A stretch of 57,936 nucleotides of DNA from Bacteroidota bacterium (GCA_003250395.1 QKGM01000054.1:1-57936), one strand, 5' to 3'. Shown: positions 1-8,952, numbered from the stretch's first letter. The notes: a model not told the origin generated them from the letters alone. A program made the numbers and translations.

Positions 1-1719
1 TTGTCTGTTTATCTCCTGGCTCATATAGTTTCTGACAATTACTTCGATTTCGGGGCAAACAACCGGTAAGTCTATTGTAAGGGCACCGGAGCATGGATTG
101 GGGTAGATTACCGGTACGCATCCAAAATCATTTTCTAAAATACCAATATTATTTACCACAATACACGCCGAGGTATCAGTACAACTGTTTAGGGTTACTT
201 CAACGGCATAGCTTCCGTTGGTTGATGCGGTGAAGCTTCTGTTGACAGCACCGGGGATAACAGCCATATTGTTGCTGCAATCGAGCCATTGGTATTCCTC
301 ATCTGCTGCATTGGCTGTAAGCGTTGGCGATGTATTGGTTACCGATACGTCGATTGTCGGGATGGTTAAGTTTAGTGTAACCACAGAATCGCAACCTGCT
401 GCATTGGGCACGATGTAGGTTGCAGTGTTGTTACTGGCTGTGTAAGTGATCCCGTTTATCCACGTATAGCTTTCGCAGGCAGTAATTACATCGGTTCCCG
501 CTGTATTACACAATGAATAAATGCGGACACTACCTGAACCAACCCTGCTTCCGCAATTCTTACCGGGATCCCCTATTGCCACCGTGATTGCATCGGGCAT
601 GCTTAACGAAAAAGTTGTGCAGGTATAAACAACCTCTCCTTCCATATCTTTCCCTTTCTGCCTCCATGCCGAACCGTTCCATTCGAATACATACACACGC
701 CCTGCATCTCTTCCAAATGTTCTTTTCGCCTCTACAGCCACAGTGAATGCATCGGGCATACATACAGAAATGCCAGCGCCCTCATGATCAAGATCCCCGT
801 CGATATCATCCCCTTTTTGTACCCATTCCAAACCGCTCCAGCTGTATATGCGTACATGTCCGCGGTCAATTCCGTTCCCTTCATTACCGGGAGCCCCTAC
901 AGCTACTGTATTAGCATCGGGCATGCTTACCGCCATTCCTGATTCATCAAATTCAGCTTCCCCGTTGATATCAGCACCTTTTTGTACCCAAGCCGAACCA
1001 CTCCAGGTGAATACGCGTACATGCCCCCTATTTATACCGTTCCCGTCATTACCGGGAGCCCCAATCGCCACTGTATTGGCATCAGGCATGCTGATTGATT
1101 TGCCCGATTTATCATACTCAGCTTTCCCTTTGATATCATCCCCTTTTTGTACCCATGCCGAATCATTCCAGGTGTATATTTGCAAATACCCGGAATAATC
1201 TCCTCTCACGTTCACATTTTCAGGAGTTCCTACAGCTACTGTATTAGCGTCGGGCATGCATAATGAAAGGCCAAATCTGTCTCCTTTCATTTTACCGTCA
1301 ATATCAGCCCCTTTTTGCACCCATGCCGAATCATTCCATGTGAATATTCGTACTTGTCCGGCCATGGTTCCGTTCCCTTTGTTATATGGAGCCCCAATTG
1401 CCACTGTGTTTGCATCAGGCATACTTACAGTACTGCCCGAAAAATCCTGAGCAGCTTCCCCGTCTATAGCTTCCCCTTTTTGAATCCATGCCGAATCGTT
1501 CCAGATGTATATACTCACTTGCCCTCTGCAATATCCGGAAGACGAGAATATCGATTTATCAGGAGCCCCTATAGCCACCGTTTTAGCATCGGGCATGCTC
1601 ACAGAATAACCCAAATGATCGAACTCAAATTCTCCTTCAATGTCCTGGCCTATTTGGCCCTGCGCGTGAACACTTATTTCAAGTACCAGTATGCTGATTA
1701 GTAAGAGAGCTGTTCTCAT
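1..1719 (-). CDS. Secreted seven-repeat beta-propeller protein with T9SS sorting domain (3' end cut by window edge)
   Basis: The frame is open from an ATG at 1719 to the left edge (573 residues, no stop). Residues 1-19 form a signal peptide ending in VHA. The body has seven repeats of about 55 residues, each with a MPDAxTVA(I/V) core (near residues 42, 100, 155, 211, 266, 321, 374) followed by a W-x-Q-K-G strand. This is the pattern of FG-GAP/kelch-like propeller blades, and seven copies would close a propeller. Residues 405-525 look like Ig-like or SprB-type adhesin modules. From about 538 the IYPNPCSGALTI segment matches the start of a T9SS type A sorting domain, so the protein is probably exported through the outer membrane and anchored on the surface. 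The substrate is unknown. Only the last part of the sorting domain should lie outside the window. Confidence 0.85.
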   Translation of the reverse strand, partial: MRTALLLISILVLEISVHAQGQIGQDIEGEFEFDHLGYSVSMPDAKTVAIGAPDKSIFSSSGYCRGQVSIYIWNDSAWIQKGEAIDGEAAQDFSGSTVSMPDANTVAIGAPYNKGNGTMAGQVRIFTWNDSAWVQKGADIDGKMKGDRFGLSLCMPDANTVAVGTPENVNVRGDYSGYLQIYTWNDSAWVQKGDDIKGKAEYDKSGKSISMPDANTVAIGAPGNDGNGINRGHVRVFTWSGSAWVQKGADINGEAEFDESGMAVSMPDANTVAVGAPGNEGNGIDRGHVRIYSWSGLEWVQKGDDIDGDLDHEGAGISVCMPDAFTVAVEAKRTFGRDAGRVYVFEWNGSAWRQKGKDMEGEVVYTCTTFSLSMPDAITVAIGDPGKNCGSRVGSGSVRIYSLCNTAGTDVITACESYTWINGITYTASNNTATYIVPNAAGCDSVVTLNLTIPTIDVSVTNTSPTLTANAADEEYQWLDCSNNMAVIPGAVNRSFTASTNGSYAVEVTLNSCTDTSACIVVNNIGILENDFGCVPVIYPNPCSGALTIDLPVVCPEIEVIVRNYMSQEINRQ

Positions 1720-1907
1720 GTTCAGTTATTTATTTTATGCTGTAGCTATTACACTGTTTATGTTTGCTGATGGTTATCTGTCTGTTTTCGTTGCTGATAT
1801 CGGTGAAACTCACTTTTACGCCTTTAATATATTTCTTAATAGTATTCACTTTTAAGTTTTCATTCTACATTGTCAGATTGTGCTTGCTGTATGGTCTGGT
1901 TGATCTG

Positions 1908-2549
1908 TCAACGGGTTACAATATATCTGATAGCATAGAATATAAACATGACTATTCCTGAATACAGTATAAATCTTCCGTGCATCCTGCTTTTTTCATC
2001 ATAACAAAATACTTTTCTCCCGTCAGGTAAGGTTTTCTTTGTGTTGTACACCGACATCCCAATGAGAATTGCCAGAAACCCTCCGGTGATGGCACTAATA
2101 TAGCCAAGAAATATCCATCTTGGTTTAACTTTTTCCATAGCACTTAATTCACCTATTCTTTTTTGGCGATAATTTTCTATTTCCGAATCAGTTATAGTTT
2201 TTCCCCGACGTTCCAGAATTGTCCTGGCTAAAACTAAATCTGATTTACTCCATTCATCAAACTTCTCAAATATCCCGATTAATTCCGCATCCGAAAAATC
2301 ATGTAAATAGTGATCATCGTTTACTGAATCATACACCACTGACGAAGCAAGCAATTTATCGGCCCTATCGAAATCCTCCTGTTTTATTTTCAGCAGGTAT
2401 TGAATTTTTAAATTGCCGGCAAATGTAATGTCTACAGAATCTTTATCCTCCAGAATTTGAAATTCTATATTGTTTATACTAAAGAGTTCGGTGAGTGGCT
2501 CAAATTCTGATTCTGAACCAAATGTCTTATAGGTTTCAAATTCACTCAT
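1908..2549 (-). CDS. DUF2007-like N-terminal domain plus two-TM membrane protein
   Basis: This 213-residue protein has an ATG start. Residues 1-70 (ETYKTFGSESEFEPLTELF then alternating strands) resemble the small DUF2007 domain, called a putative signal-transducing domain in many bacteria. Residues 85-140 are charged and helical, with a FSDAEL..IFEKFDEWSKSD segment typical of longer Bacteroidota relatives. Two hydrophobic helices at about 145-167 and 192-211 put it in the inner membrane, with the N-terminal domain probably cytoplasmic. No catalytic motif is visible. It stands alone between the truncated propeller gene and the Fic gene. The domain assignment is by resemblance and its function is unknown. 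Confidence 0.7.
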   Translation of the reverse strand: MSEFETYKTFGSESEFEPLTELFSINNIEFQILEDKDSVDITFAGNLKIQYLLKIKQEDFDRADKLLASSVVYDSVNDDHYLHDFSDAELIGIFEKFDEWSKSDLVLARTILERRGKTITDSEIENYRQKRIGELSAMEKVKPRWIFLGYISAITGGFLAILIGMSVYNTKKTLPDGRKVFCYDEKSRMHGRFILYSGIVMFIFYAIRYIVTR

Positions 2550-2964
2550 GATACTCTATTCTCAGGGTTCAATTTTGATTTATCTGATCTCACACTGTAA
2601 TTAGCCGTTCTGCACTGTGATTGATGTCTGCGGGCAGGAAGAAAAACAGCCTTATTGATTCCGGGTCATCCACCTGCACTGATTACGTCGTGCAATTTAC
2701 AAAATAACAGGAATCAGACTTTATCTTTTGTGATTTTTTACATGGTCTTTATTTTCTTCTTGAAGTTGAAGCCGGTTTAATAGGAAATACCTGAAAGGGG
2801 AGCAAAGTGAATGGAAAATGAACCGGAGGTTCCGTTCAACATCGATTTACTTTACTTCTTGTAAAAGAGCGGTTGATTTTATGGTTAGTGATGGTGTGGC
2901 AGCCTGGTTAAGTACTGTTTGATACGCGTTTGTTGTCTGTTATTTTATTGTTTTACGATTGGCC
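2550..2964. other. Gene-free stretch containing the left copy of a 137-bp direct repeat
   Basis: This is 415 bases between the Fic gene and the two-TM gene. It contains one copy of the direct repeat (2604-2740). The remaining sequence has no reading frame with recognisable protein features and no clear terminator. Confidence 0.6.
2604..2740 (+). repeat. 137-bp direct repeat, left copy, flanking the Fic gene
   Basis: Compared by eye without gaps, this segment matches 3969-4105 at roughly 117 of 137 positions. The most conserved block is the GCAGGAAGAAAAACAGCCTT core. The two copies are in the same orientation, on either side of the Bro-N/Fic gene (2965-3846). The divergence of about 15% means an old duplication or two related mobile-element ends rather than a recent target-site duplication. 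Confidence 0.8.
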
Positions 2965-3846
2965 TTATTCATTTTCTTCATAGTAATATGAATAGTCAAT
3001 ACCTTTCATAAACATCTCGCGGTCGTTTATTTTAGCGGTAAGCGCGTTATTCAAAAGAGTTTTTAGAATATTGCTTTTTGTAGGACTAAGCATCATCGCG
3101 TTCATGTAATCCTGCTTGCTTATTTTACTCCAGTCCACGCATCTTTTGAGGCGTTTTTTTAGTATCAGATCTAACCATATTCGGGTGCTTCTGCCATTAC
3201 CTTCCAAGAATGGGTGGGCAATATTCATTTCAACATATTTATTTACAATTTCGTCAAATGTATTTTCGGGCATTGCATCTATTTGCTTTAAGGTGTTACC
3301 CAAAAACCGTGATACAGCAAATTGAAAACCCCCTTTGGAAATGTATTTTTGTCTTATTTGTCCTGCAAAATCATATAATCCACCAAATAAATAAGCGTGA
3401 ATCTGCTGCAACCCTCTGGTTGTGCCAACTTCTAAGCTGTCGAAAAAAGAACTTTCATGCAGTGCATACGCTTTTGTCTTGCTTTTGCCATCAATACTTT
3501 CATCGCTGTAAGTAAACCATTCAATAAACCGGTTTGCCTTTTTACCCGGAAATTCTTTGCCCAGGGCAATAATTCCGTTGTAATCCAACATATCGGTTAA
3601 ATATCTTTTACCGTCATTTGCTAAAAGTTTCAGTTGGGTAGTGGCACTAACCAACTCATTCTTCTCTTTTTTCAATTTGGCTTTAAGATATTTCCAATAA
3701 TTGCGGGTTTTAGTATAATCGTTCTGGTCGGTAAGTACAGCTACAATATCCAATACACTAAACCACCATTTGGTGTTTTGCTCGTCCCAAAGCGCCCGTA
3801 CTTCACGGTCGTCGAAAAATCGTATGGATATTTTTGTATTACTCAT
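2965..3846 (-). CDS. Bro-N domain fused to class III-like Fic AMPylase domain
   Basis: This 293-residue protein starts at an ATG at 3846. Residues 8-112 ([28 protein letters not shown], then RKYW-type, LKLLANDGK and [14 protein letters not shown] segments) resemble the Bro-N DNA-binding domain of phage antirepressors and DinD-like proteins. Residues 125-293 form a Fic domain with the complete active-site motif [12 protein letters not shown] at 211-222, including catalytic His211. The last twelve residues include SYYYE at 286-290, which corresponds to the C-terminal inhibitory helix S-x3-E of class III Fic proteins such as Neisseria NmFic. Family knowledge predicts transfer of AMP from ATP to a target hydroxyl, restrained by the C-terminal helix. 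The target is unknown. The fusion could be a self-controlled toxin with DNA-binding autoregulation; that part is inference. Confidence 0.88.
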   Translation of the reverse strand: MSNTKISIRFFDDREVRALWDEQNTKWWFSVLDIVAVLTDQNDYTKTRNYWKYLKAKLKKEKNELVSATTQLKLLANDGKRYLTDMLDYNGIIALGKEFPGKKANRFIEWFTYSDESIDGKSKTKAYALHESSFFDSLEVGTTRGLQQIHAYLFGGLYDFAGQIRQKYISKGGFQFAVSRFLGNTLKQIDAMPENTFDEIVNKYVEMNIAHPFLEGNGRSTRIWLDLILKKRLKRCVDWSKISKQDYMNAMMLSPTKSNILKTLLNNALTAKINDREMFMKGIDYSYYYEENE

Positions 3847-4323
3847 AAATTAATGTAATCTATCCTGTTACTCTGTAATTATAAGTCCAAAGTTAAGATA
3901 ATTTCTATCTGATGGTTGCTGTTGGAAGTACAATACCACAATGACCACCGACTGAAATATCGGATATTGCCGTTCTGCATTATGGTTGATGTCTGCCGGC
4001 AGGAAGAAAAACAGCCTTACTGAATCCGGGGCATCTACCTGCACTGATAACGTTGTGCAATAGACAAAATAACAGGAATCAGACTCTATTTTCCTGTGTT
4101 TTTTAAAGAAAATCAAATACTTTTCCCTGATTGATTTTATATCCACGATGCGCTGGTTCCCCTGGCAAACATAGTTTGATGATTTGATCGCTTCTTCTGT
4201 TAAAATCTATTTTAGAATTGAACAGCCGATTCATTTCTCTCTTTCACCACTATTACCAGTTGATCGTGCTGACCACTCTGAGTCCTGCTTTGGTGTATAT
4301 TGTCTTTTTGTGTCTCCCTTATT
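3847..4323. other. Gene-free stretch containing the right copy of the 137-bp repeat
   Basis: This is 477 bases upstream of the Fic gene and downstream of the restriction endonuclease gene. The only structure seen is the second repeat copy at 3969-4105. A 92-codon frame over the repeat has no protein-like features and is not called. Confidence 0.6.
3969..4105 (+). repeat. 137-bp direct repeat, right copy, flanking the Fic gene
   Basis: This is the same-orientation partner of 2604-2740 (about 85% identical by eye, same length). Together the two copies bracket about 1.2 kb containing only the Bro-N/Fic gene. Confidence 0.8.
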
Positions 4324-5259
4324 TTATCTGGGACCTAAAAACCTATCACCGTTAAAATGGATCATGTGCTCTGGAAATTCCATTATCCAAACTTCTGTAT
4401 CCCATGCAATCTCTGTCGTATGTTTTTTAAACTCAGAAAAATCAGGGAATGCAGAAACATATATCTTACCTACCTCACAATTTTTCAGGAAATCATCTAA
4501 TTCGACAATTCGTTTAGGCGTCATTGGACCATGTGAAGTAACAGCCTCGATTAAATAAAGCCAATTTTTCTTTTCGTCATAAATTACAATGTCAGGCAAT
4601 TTGCTATGTTCGGTAATTGAAATTCCAATCTTTTCAAGTGCTTCCTTATCTATGTGTAAATCTTTGTTCTCTGTGTCTCCGACATAAAGTATAGCTGAAC
4701 CTTGTGCAAATCGTGAAGCAAACTCTTCAACTACCGCTGCCTGAACCTCATTATGCTTTCCTGGTGATAACATTAAAACGCTGCCATCTGAAAGTTTTAA
4801 CGGAACTCTTGACATTTTACGCTCTTTGCCATACTTGTCCTTTAATGCACCAATTTTTGATGTAAAGTTATGTATTGCTTTTTCCCAATTCCCCGTTGTG
4901 AATGATTTTATTGTTTCAAGTGCAATTTCGGAAATTGCATAATGTGTAAGAGGACTATTTACCGGTAAACCCGGAATATCAGGATTGTAATCGGCAATCC
5001 CCGCTTGAACAAATTGGTGCAGAACCTGTCTCCTGAATGTTTCTCTGGTATTTGGAGCATATTCTTTCTGATAGTTCTCTGAAATAAAACTCATTATCCC
5101 TTTTGAAACGCCCATACTTTGCCTGAATGCCTTTGGCCACTTATCTTTTTCTTTGATATTGCATAGTGCAAGTAAAGTATATCCAGAGATTTCATTTTGT
5201 TGAGCATCAGGCAACCCCAACTCTCGCAAAATCATCTGTGCTTCTTGTATTTTTGACAT
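4324..5259 (-). CDS. Type II restriction endonuclease, BsuBI/PstI family
   Basis: This 311-residue protein starts at an ATG at 5259, inside the end of the methyltransferase gene (53-bp overlap), so the pair is co-transcribed and probably translationally coupled. The C-terminal half has the family blocks PGKHNEVQ (166-173), LYVGDTENK (191-199), LPDIVIYDEKKNWLYLIEAVTSHGP-type core (Asp223 and Glu238 as likely metal ligands), AWDTEVWI and HMIHFNGDRFLGP near the C-terminus. The N-terminal 150 residues are helical and probably bind DNA or dimerise. Characterised members (BsuBI, PstI) cut CTGCAG; that specificity is expected by homology and is not proven here. Full length, no lesions seen. Confidence 0.95.
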   Translation of the reverse strand: MSKIQEAQMILRELGLPDAQQNEISGYTLLALCNIKEKDKWPKAFRQSMGVSKGIMSFISENYQKEYAPNTRETFRRQVLHQFVQAGIADYNPDIPGLPVNSPLTHYAISEIALETIKSFTTGNWEKAIHNFTSKIGALKDKYGKERKMSRVPLKLSDGSVLMLSPGKHNEVQAAVVEEFASRFAQGSAILYVGDTENKDLHIDKEALEKIGISITEHSKLPDIVIYDEKKNWLYLIEAVTSHGPMTPKRIVELDDFLKNCEVGKIYVSAFPDFSEFKKHTTEIAWDTEVWIMEFPEHMIHFNGDRFLGPR

Positions 5260-6805
5260 AAGATTTTTCTAAAAGGACTTCATTAACAATAATATCAATA
5301 ACCTGTTTGCCGGGATTATCAAATTCTTTGACTCTGCTGCCAATTATTTTTATATCGTCTAATGGAGGCATTTTTATCTGTTTTAGTTCACTTGCACCAA
5401 CTTGCGTATTTCCATTAAAAGTCCTGAAATAGGTATCAAATAAACTACTACTGTAGAGTGCAGAAATACCCCAAATTTCATTTTCTGACAATTCTCCGTC
5501 TGGACGATGTATGTAATTCAAATGATTCTCAAAACCAACCATTTCAGCTTTAAAAGCTGAGGAGAAGTATGGACAGCAAATCAATCTGCTTTTATCATCT
5601 TTTGAACTGAATCTGCGAATTAAAATATAGTTTTTGTTTTTTAAAAGAACTTTTCTTGAATCGTTAGAGTTAACAATAAGACTTGGTTTTTTTCCTTTTT
5701 GAAGAGGATAAATAAAACTCATCTCTTTGATGTTGTGTAACCAGATTAGCGGAGAAAGTGAATCATTTATAATGCCTTCTGTTCTCAGAAATTCTGTACA
5801 CCTGAATGCAACGACAGGGCCTGTTGATATTTGAATGTTAAAGTCGTTCAAAGTATTGTGCCACATTTTAAAAACTTCAATAGTGCTTGTTTCTTTGTCG
5901 TTCGAAGGAATAAACAAAACCTTGTCTTTTGATTTCAAATCAATTAATGAACTGGTTTTAAATTTTTTTTCTATTGGATTACTCAATCCTTTATCGCATT
6001 CAGAAACGGTGATTATAATTTCTTCGTTGAATTGTTTCGTCGCCCGTAGAATAATATTTTCCTGAAGTACATTATCATTTTTGAACATTTTATTACGGGA
6101 TTCAAAAATGTGTATGTTTGATATACTTACATCGTTGAAGAAGGATTTCCTGAAGGCCTTGAAATAATTTCCAGCTGCGAAACTTCTGGGAGTTATAAAA
6201 ATTAATTCTCCATCCTGTTTCAGTAATTTAGCAGCAACACCCATAAACAAAGAATAGATGTTTGGCTGTCCATATACCAATTCTTTTGCAGCTATTGCTC
6301 TTTTGTCGGTTTTATGGATTTTAAAATATGGCGGATTAGAAATTATATAATCGTACTGATTCACTTTTTCAAATCTGAATAAAGTGAATGTGTTAAAAAT
6401 CATCGAATTTTCAATTACAAAATCAGTTCGGTTTATCTGGTATTTTAATTTAATATTTCTCTCCGTCAGCCAGGAATCCAAAAAATCAATCACCTGTTGG
6501 GTAACTGATAAAACCTTTTCGTCAATTTCGAATAATGATAACTCGATCTCGTTTATATCGGTTTTAAGGATTAATTTCTCAATCAGCGAACATGATAAAA
6601 TACCTGTACCACAGCCTGGGTCAAGAATTGAAATCTTATTCGATTTCGGACTTCCCAAATTTCCCATGAAATCAGCAATCTGCTTAGAAGTAAAATACTG
6701 CCCGTTATCTTTTTTATGCTTGTCAGATGTGGAGCATGCGTATTCAAGCCCGATAAACTCAGCAAACTCAGAAGGTAATCTATATTTTTCTTTTACCGTT
6801 ATCAT
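5207..6805 (-). CDS. DNA adenine-N6 methyltransferase, BsuBI/PstI type
   Basis: This 532-residue protein starts at an ATG at 6805. The motifs appear in gamma-class order. GQYFTS (35-40) is motif X, DPGCGTG (62-68) is the S-adenosylmethionine loop, and NPPY (157-160) is the catalytic motif that flips and methylates adenine. The C-terminal 250 residues form the target-recognition part. It lies directly before, and overlaps, a BsuBI/PstI-type endonuclease gene, so it is the protective partner that modifies the same site, expected to be CTGCAG. M.PstI relatives are about 500 residues, so the gene is full length. Methylase-first order is usual for such systems and favours protection before cutting. 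Confidence 0.95.
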   Translation of the reverse strand: MITVKEKYRLPSEFAEFIGLEYACSTSDKHKKDNGQYFTSKQIADFMGNLGSPKSNKISILDPGCGTGILSCSLIEKLILKTDINEIELSLFEIDEKVLSVTQQVIDFLDSWLTERNIKLKYQINRTDFVIENSMIFNTFTLFRFEKVNQYDYIISNPPYFKIHKTDKRAIAAKELVYGQPNIYSLFMGVAAKLLKQDGELIFITPRSFAAGNYFKAFRKSFFNDVSISNIHIFESRNKMFKNDNVLQENIILRATKQFNEEIIITVSECDKGLSNPIEKKFKTSSLIDLKSKDKVLFIPSNDKETSTIEVFKMWHNTLNDFNIQISTGPVVAFRCTEFLRTEGIINDSLSPLIWLHNIKEMSFIYPLQKGKKPSLIVNSNDSRKVLLKNKNYILIRRFSSKDDKSRLICCPYFSSAFKAEMVGFENHLNYIHRPDGELSENEIWGISALYSSSLFDTYFRTFNGNTQVGASELKQIKMPPLDDIKIIGSRVKEFDNPGKQVIDIIVNEVLLEKSYVKNTRSTDDFARVGVA

Positions 6806-7208
6806 TATACAAAAGTAATCAATCCCGGGAGGATTGTCCAGGATTTAGCTTTTTATATGCAGAACTATCAGGTTAAGGGCGATGCATACGAAAGTACCAT
6901 ACATACGTTAACTTGTCTTGCGTTTCGCGAAACACGACTAATTATATTGACACCTCCTAAAGAGATTCACTGACGGAATAAAACCCTTTCACGCAACCTC
7001 TGCCGTCTCCATATACAAACTGGTAACGAGCTGGAATTGTTACTGATTATTCAGTACCTTATTCTCTCTCATCGCTCACCACTTAACTTTGCCTGCCAAA
7101 CCCAATGCAATTGAAAACCGTAACTTTACTTTGTTAAATAATTAACGAGACATATCAGACCGGCTGTGGGGAAGTTTAAGTTATAGGCTGGTTCCCTTTC
7201 AGTCATTG
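6806..7208. other. Gene-free stretch between the RM pair and the cassette-like array
   Basis: This is 403 bases with no plausible gene. A TATAAC/GTTATAG element near 7180, just past the end of the 7209 gene, recalls the ends of the attC-like sites further right, but I could not find a convincing pairing partner, so it is not called as a sixth site. Confidence 0.5.
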
Positions 7209-7814
7209 TTATTTAGTCAATTCATTCTTTGTTATCCTGAGACAGAATCCTGTTGTGTCATTATAATCTCTATACAATATGATGACTCCGGGATATTTCG
7301 TTTTCTCACTGTCAGACTGTTGAATAACTGCAAACTTATAATATTCACTTTCATGCCTGACGAATCCAATATCTTTGAAATAAACCGTATCTCCTTTTAA
7401 CTCGTATATACCTTTAACCTCCTTTACACTAAAGCACACACTCCTTTCTGTAAATATATTATTCTCTTTCAGTTTAAGAGTTGTCATACAATTTGCAGCC
7501 CCCTCTCTTTCTGCAAACAACAAGTCCTTGCCTTGTAACTTGTCAAAGTTTATTAGTCCGTATGGTTTTAAATAAGTGGCCGTCAATACGACGACTAATA
7601 TTCCGATAATTACTAATCGCTGTTTGTTAGTAAATTTCTCTCTAAAGGCAAAGAAAAGCTGTCTCAAAAGAAGAAATCCAAGTACCAAATAGACTATCAT
7701 AAGCAAAAAAAACACTGGGAATGCAAAAAATCCAAGTTTGCCTTCCCAATAGTAATTTGTGTTTATAATTATGAAGAATAGAATTGTCGTTATGAATAGT
7801 CCTTTTTGTTTCAT
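7209..7814 (-). CDS. Hypothetical three-TM membrane protein (last cassette of the array)
   Basis: This 201-residue protein has an ATG start at 7814. Hydrophobic helices lie at about 6-20, 29-55 and 66-81. The 120 residues after them are hydrophilic, rich in beta-strand pattern, and include a G-x-Y-x-L-K-G-D-T-V-Y-F segment seen in unrelated extracytoplasmic domains. The product is probably an inner-membrane protein with a globular C-terminal domain. No family is recognised. It follows attC-like site A on the minus strand, so it is the last gene of the cassette-like series. Confidence 0.65.
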   Translation of the reverse strand: MKQKGLFITTILFFIIINTNYYWEGKLGFFAFPVFFLLMIVYLVLGFLLLRQLFFAFREKFTNKQRLVIIGILVVVLTATYLKPYGLINFDKLQGKDLLFAEREGAANCMTTLKLKENNIFTERSVCFSVKEVKGIYELKGDTVYFKDIGFVRHESEYYKFAVIQQSDSEKTKYPGVIILYRDYNDTTGFCLRITKNELTK

Positions 7815-7833
7815 GGTATCACACTTTAGTTTG

Positions 7834-7966
7834 CCTATAACGGGTAGTGTAGCATTAGTGGCGGATTGCGAGCGAATTTCCTTTCAAACGGATATATGGC
7901 TGATGTGGGAAACGAACCTTGCGGAACGTGCTTAACCCACCATTAATGCTACACAATGTTAGCGGT
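7834..7966 (-). repeat. attC-like imperfect palindrome, site A
   Basis: The ends are TAAC (7838-7841) and GTTA (7958-7961), 124 bp apart. The inner arms GTGTAGCATTAGTGG (7847-7861) and its near-complement at 7940-7954 pair at 14 of 15 positions. A bulge of two extra bases sits between the outer box and the stem, as the unpaired bases do in integron attC sites. The loop side carries the GGATT..TTTCCTTTCA block shared with the other four sites. Read on the gene strand the site ends in GTTATAG. Confidence 0.65.
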
Positions 7967-7974
7967 TCGGTTTT

Positions 7975-8544
7975 TTAAATTGAAATCATTCTGTTGTTCA
8001 ATATTTCATCAAAATAGCAAATCAAATTTGACGATATTTTTTCAAAGACGTTAGGAATGTAATTTGTAATATTCTCAACGGTTAATTCTTTGTCAATTGG
8101 GAAATGGTGGTATTGATTAAGGTAAATCTTAATGTCTGCTTTCTCAGCGTAGCTAAGTTTATCAAATGGATTTGTCGCCGCATAATCATGAAAGTCAGAC
8201 AAGTGAATAAAACCACAGCCAAATTTATACACATAGTGAACATATCCTATTAACTCTTTAGCTTTGTCAACCATATCTCTATCAGTAATTTGTTTCCATC
8301 TGTTATTCACCCTCAAAACAGTCCACTTTTCTCCTGATAAAGTTTGTTTCATTAATCTTTCTCTTTCGTCAATGTCTGATATTCTGCCTAAATACATAAC
8401 CCGAATAAAAGAGTCCAGCTCTTCTCTTAGCGTTGAAATGCATTTTCCTATTCGTCTTTTGACAAAGTCGTCTTGTAACGATTCTGCATTTTCCTTGCTT
8501 CTACTTTGTATTAATCCTATAAATTTTTGTCTAACGTCTGTCAT
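7975..8544 (-). CDS. Hypothetical protein in the cassette-like array
   Basis: I use the ATG at 8544 (189 residues). The frame is open to 8628, but those extra 28 codons translate the attC-like repeat and are unlikely to be protein. The product is soluble, helical and basic, with no signal peptide. A FGCGFIHLSDFHDY segment lies at about 108-121, where histidines follow a long helix; this is vaguely HEPN-like but lacks a clean R-x4-6-H motif. No family is recognised. It is a single-gene cassette between sites A and B, 8 bp before site A. Confidence 0.65.
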   Translation of the reverse strand: MTDVRQKFIGLIQSRSKENAESLQDDFVKRRIGKCISTLREELDSFIRVMYLGRISDIDERERLMKQTLSGEKWTVLRVNNRWKQITDRDMVDKAKELIGYVHYVYKFGCGFIHLSDFHDYAATNPFDKLSYAEKADIKIYLNQYHHFPIDKELTVENITNYIPNVFEKISSNLICYFDEILNNRMISI

Positions 8545-8567
8545 TGCTTTTTGTCTTCTTAAACTGA

Positions 8568-8700
8568 CCGCTAACGGTTGCGCTATGATTAGTTGCTGAT
8601 TGCGGGTTGCTTCCCTGTCGAACCCCACCGCCGTTGTTGTGGGCTACACGGCTTGTTGTCAGCACGGAAACGGCAATTGACATATTGTTTTTGTTAGCTG
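8568..8700 (-). repeat. attC-like imperfect palindrome, site B
   Basis: CTAAC at 8571-8575 and GTTAG at 8693-8697 frame 125 bp. The inner arms around GCTATGATTAGTTGC and the GGCAATTGACATATTG side pair only partly. The loop shares the TTGCTGATTGC..TTCCCTGTC block with the other sites. On the gene strand the site ends in GTTAGCG. Confidence 0.55.
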
Positions 8701-8706
8701 TAGTTT

Positions 8707-8952
8707 TTAATCATTATCTCGGCCTAATATTTTACAAACTAATTCTCTGTTCTCCTTGGTAGCGGCTTCTAAAAGTCTTTGTTTTACTGAGCTAGAAAGA
8801 TCATTAATGGTCAAATATTCTTCTATGTCCTGACCTCCAGGATATATATGCTTATCGTATTTGTGTAAAACTGTTCCGTCAGCATATAAGGTGTAATTAT
8901 CGTCTAAGACACCTTTCATTTTGTTCGATACTGAAATTGCTTTTTTGTCCAT
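8707..8952 (-). CDS. Hypothetical 81-residue protein
   Basis: ATG at 8952. The segment DGTVLHKYDKHIYPGGQ followed by a charged C-terminal helix (SSVKQRLLEAATKENRELVCKIL) suggests a small alpha-beta soluble protein. It lies 45 bp behind the HEPN-like gene and 6 bp before site B, so the two genes would move together in one cassette. A toxin-antitoxin or effector-partner relation is possible from size and position only. No family is recognised. Confidence 0.6.
   Translation of the reverse strand: MDKKAISVSNKMKGVLDDNYTLYADGTVLHKYDKHIYPGGQDIEEYLTINDLSSSVKQRLLEAATKENRELVCKILGRDND

Noticed and set aside
3868..4146. 92-codon minus-strand frame upstream of the Fic gene
   Set aside because: It is a reading of the 137-bp direct repeat; the other repeat copy does not keep the frame open as a protein, so it is not a gene.
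7141..7208. Possible sixth attC-like site after the 7209 gene
   Set aside because: A TATAAC/GTTATAG element is present, but no complementary arm at the 125-bp spacing and no shared internal block could be found.
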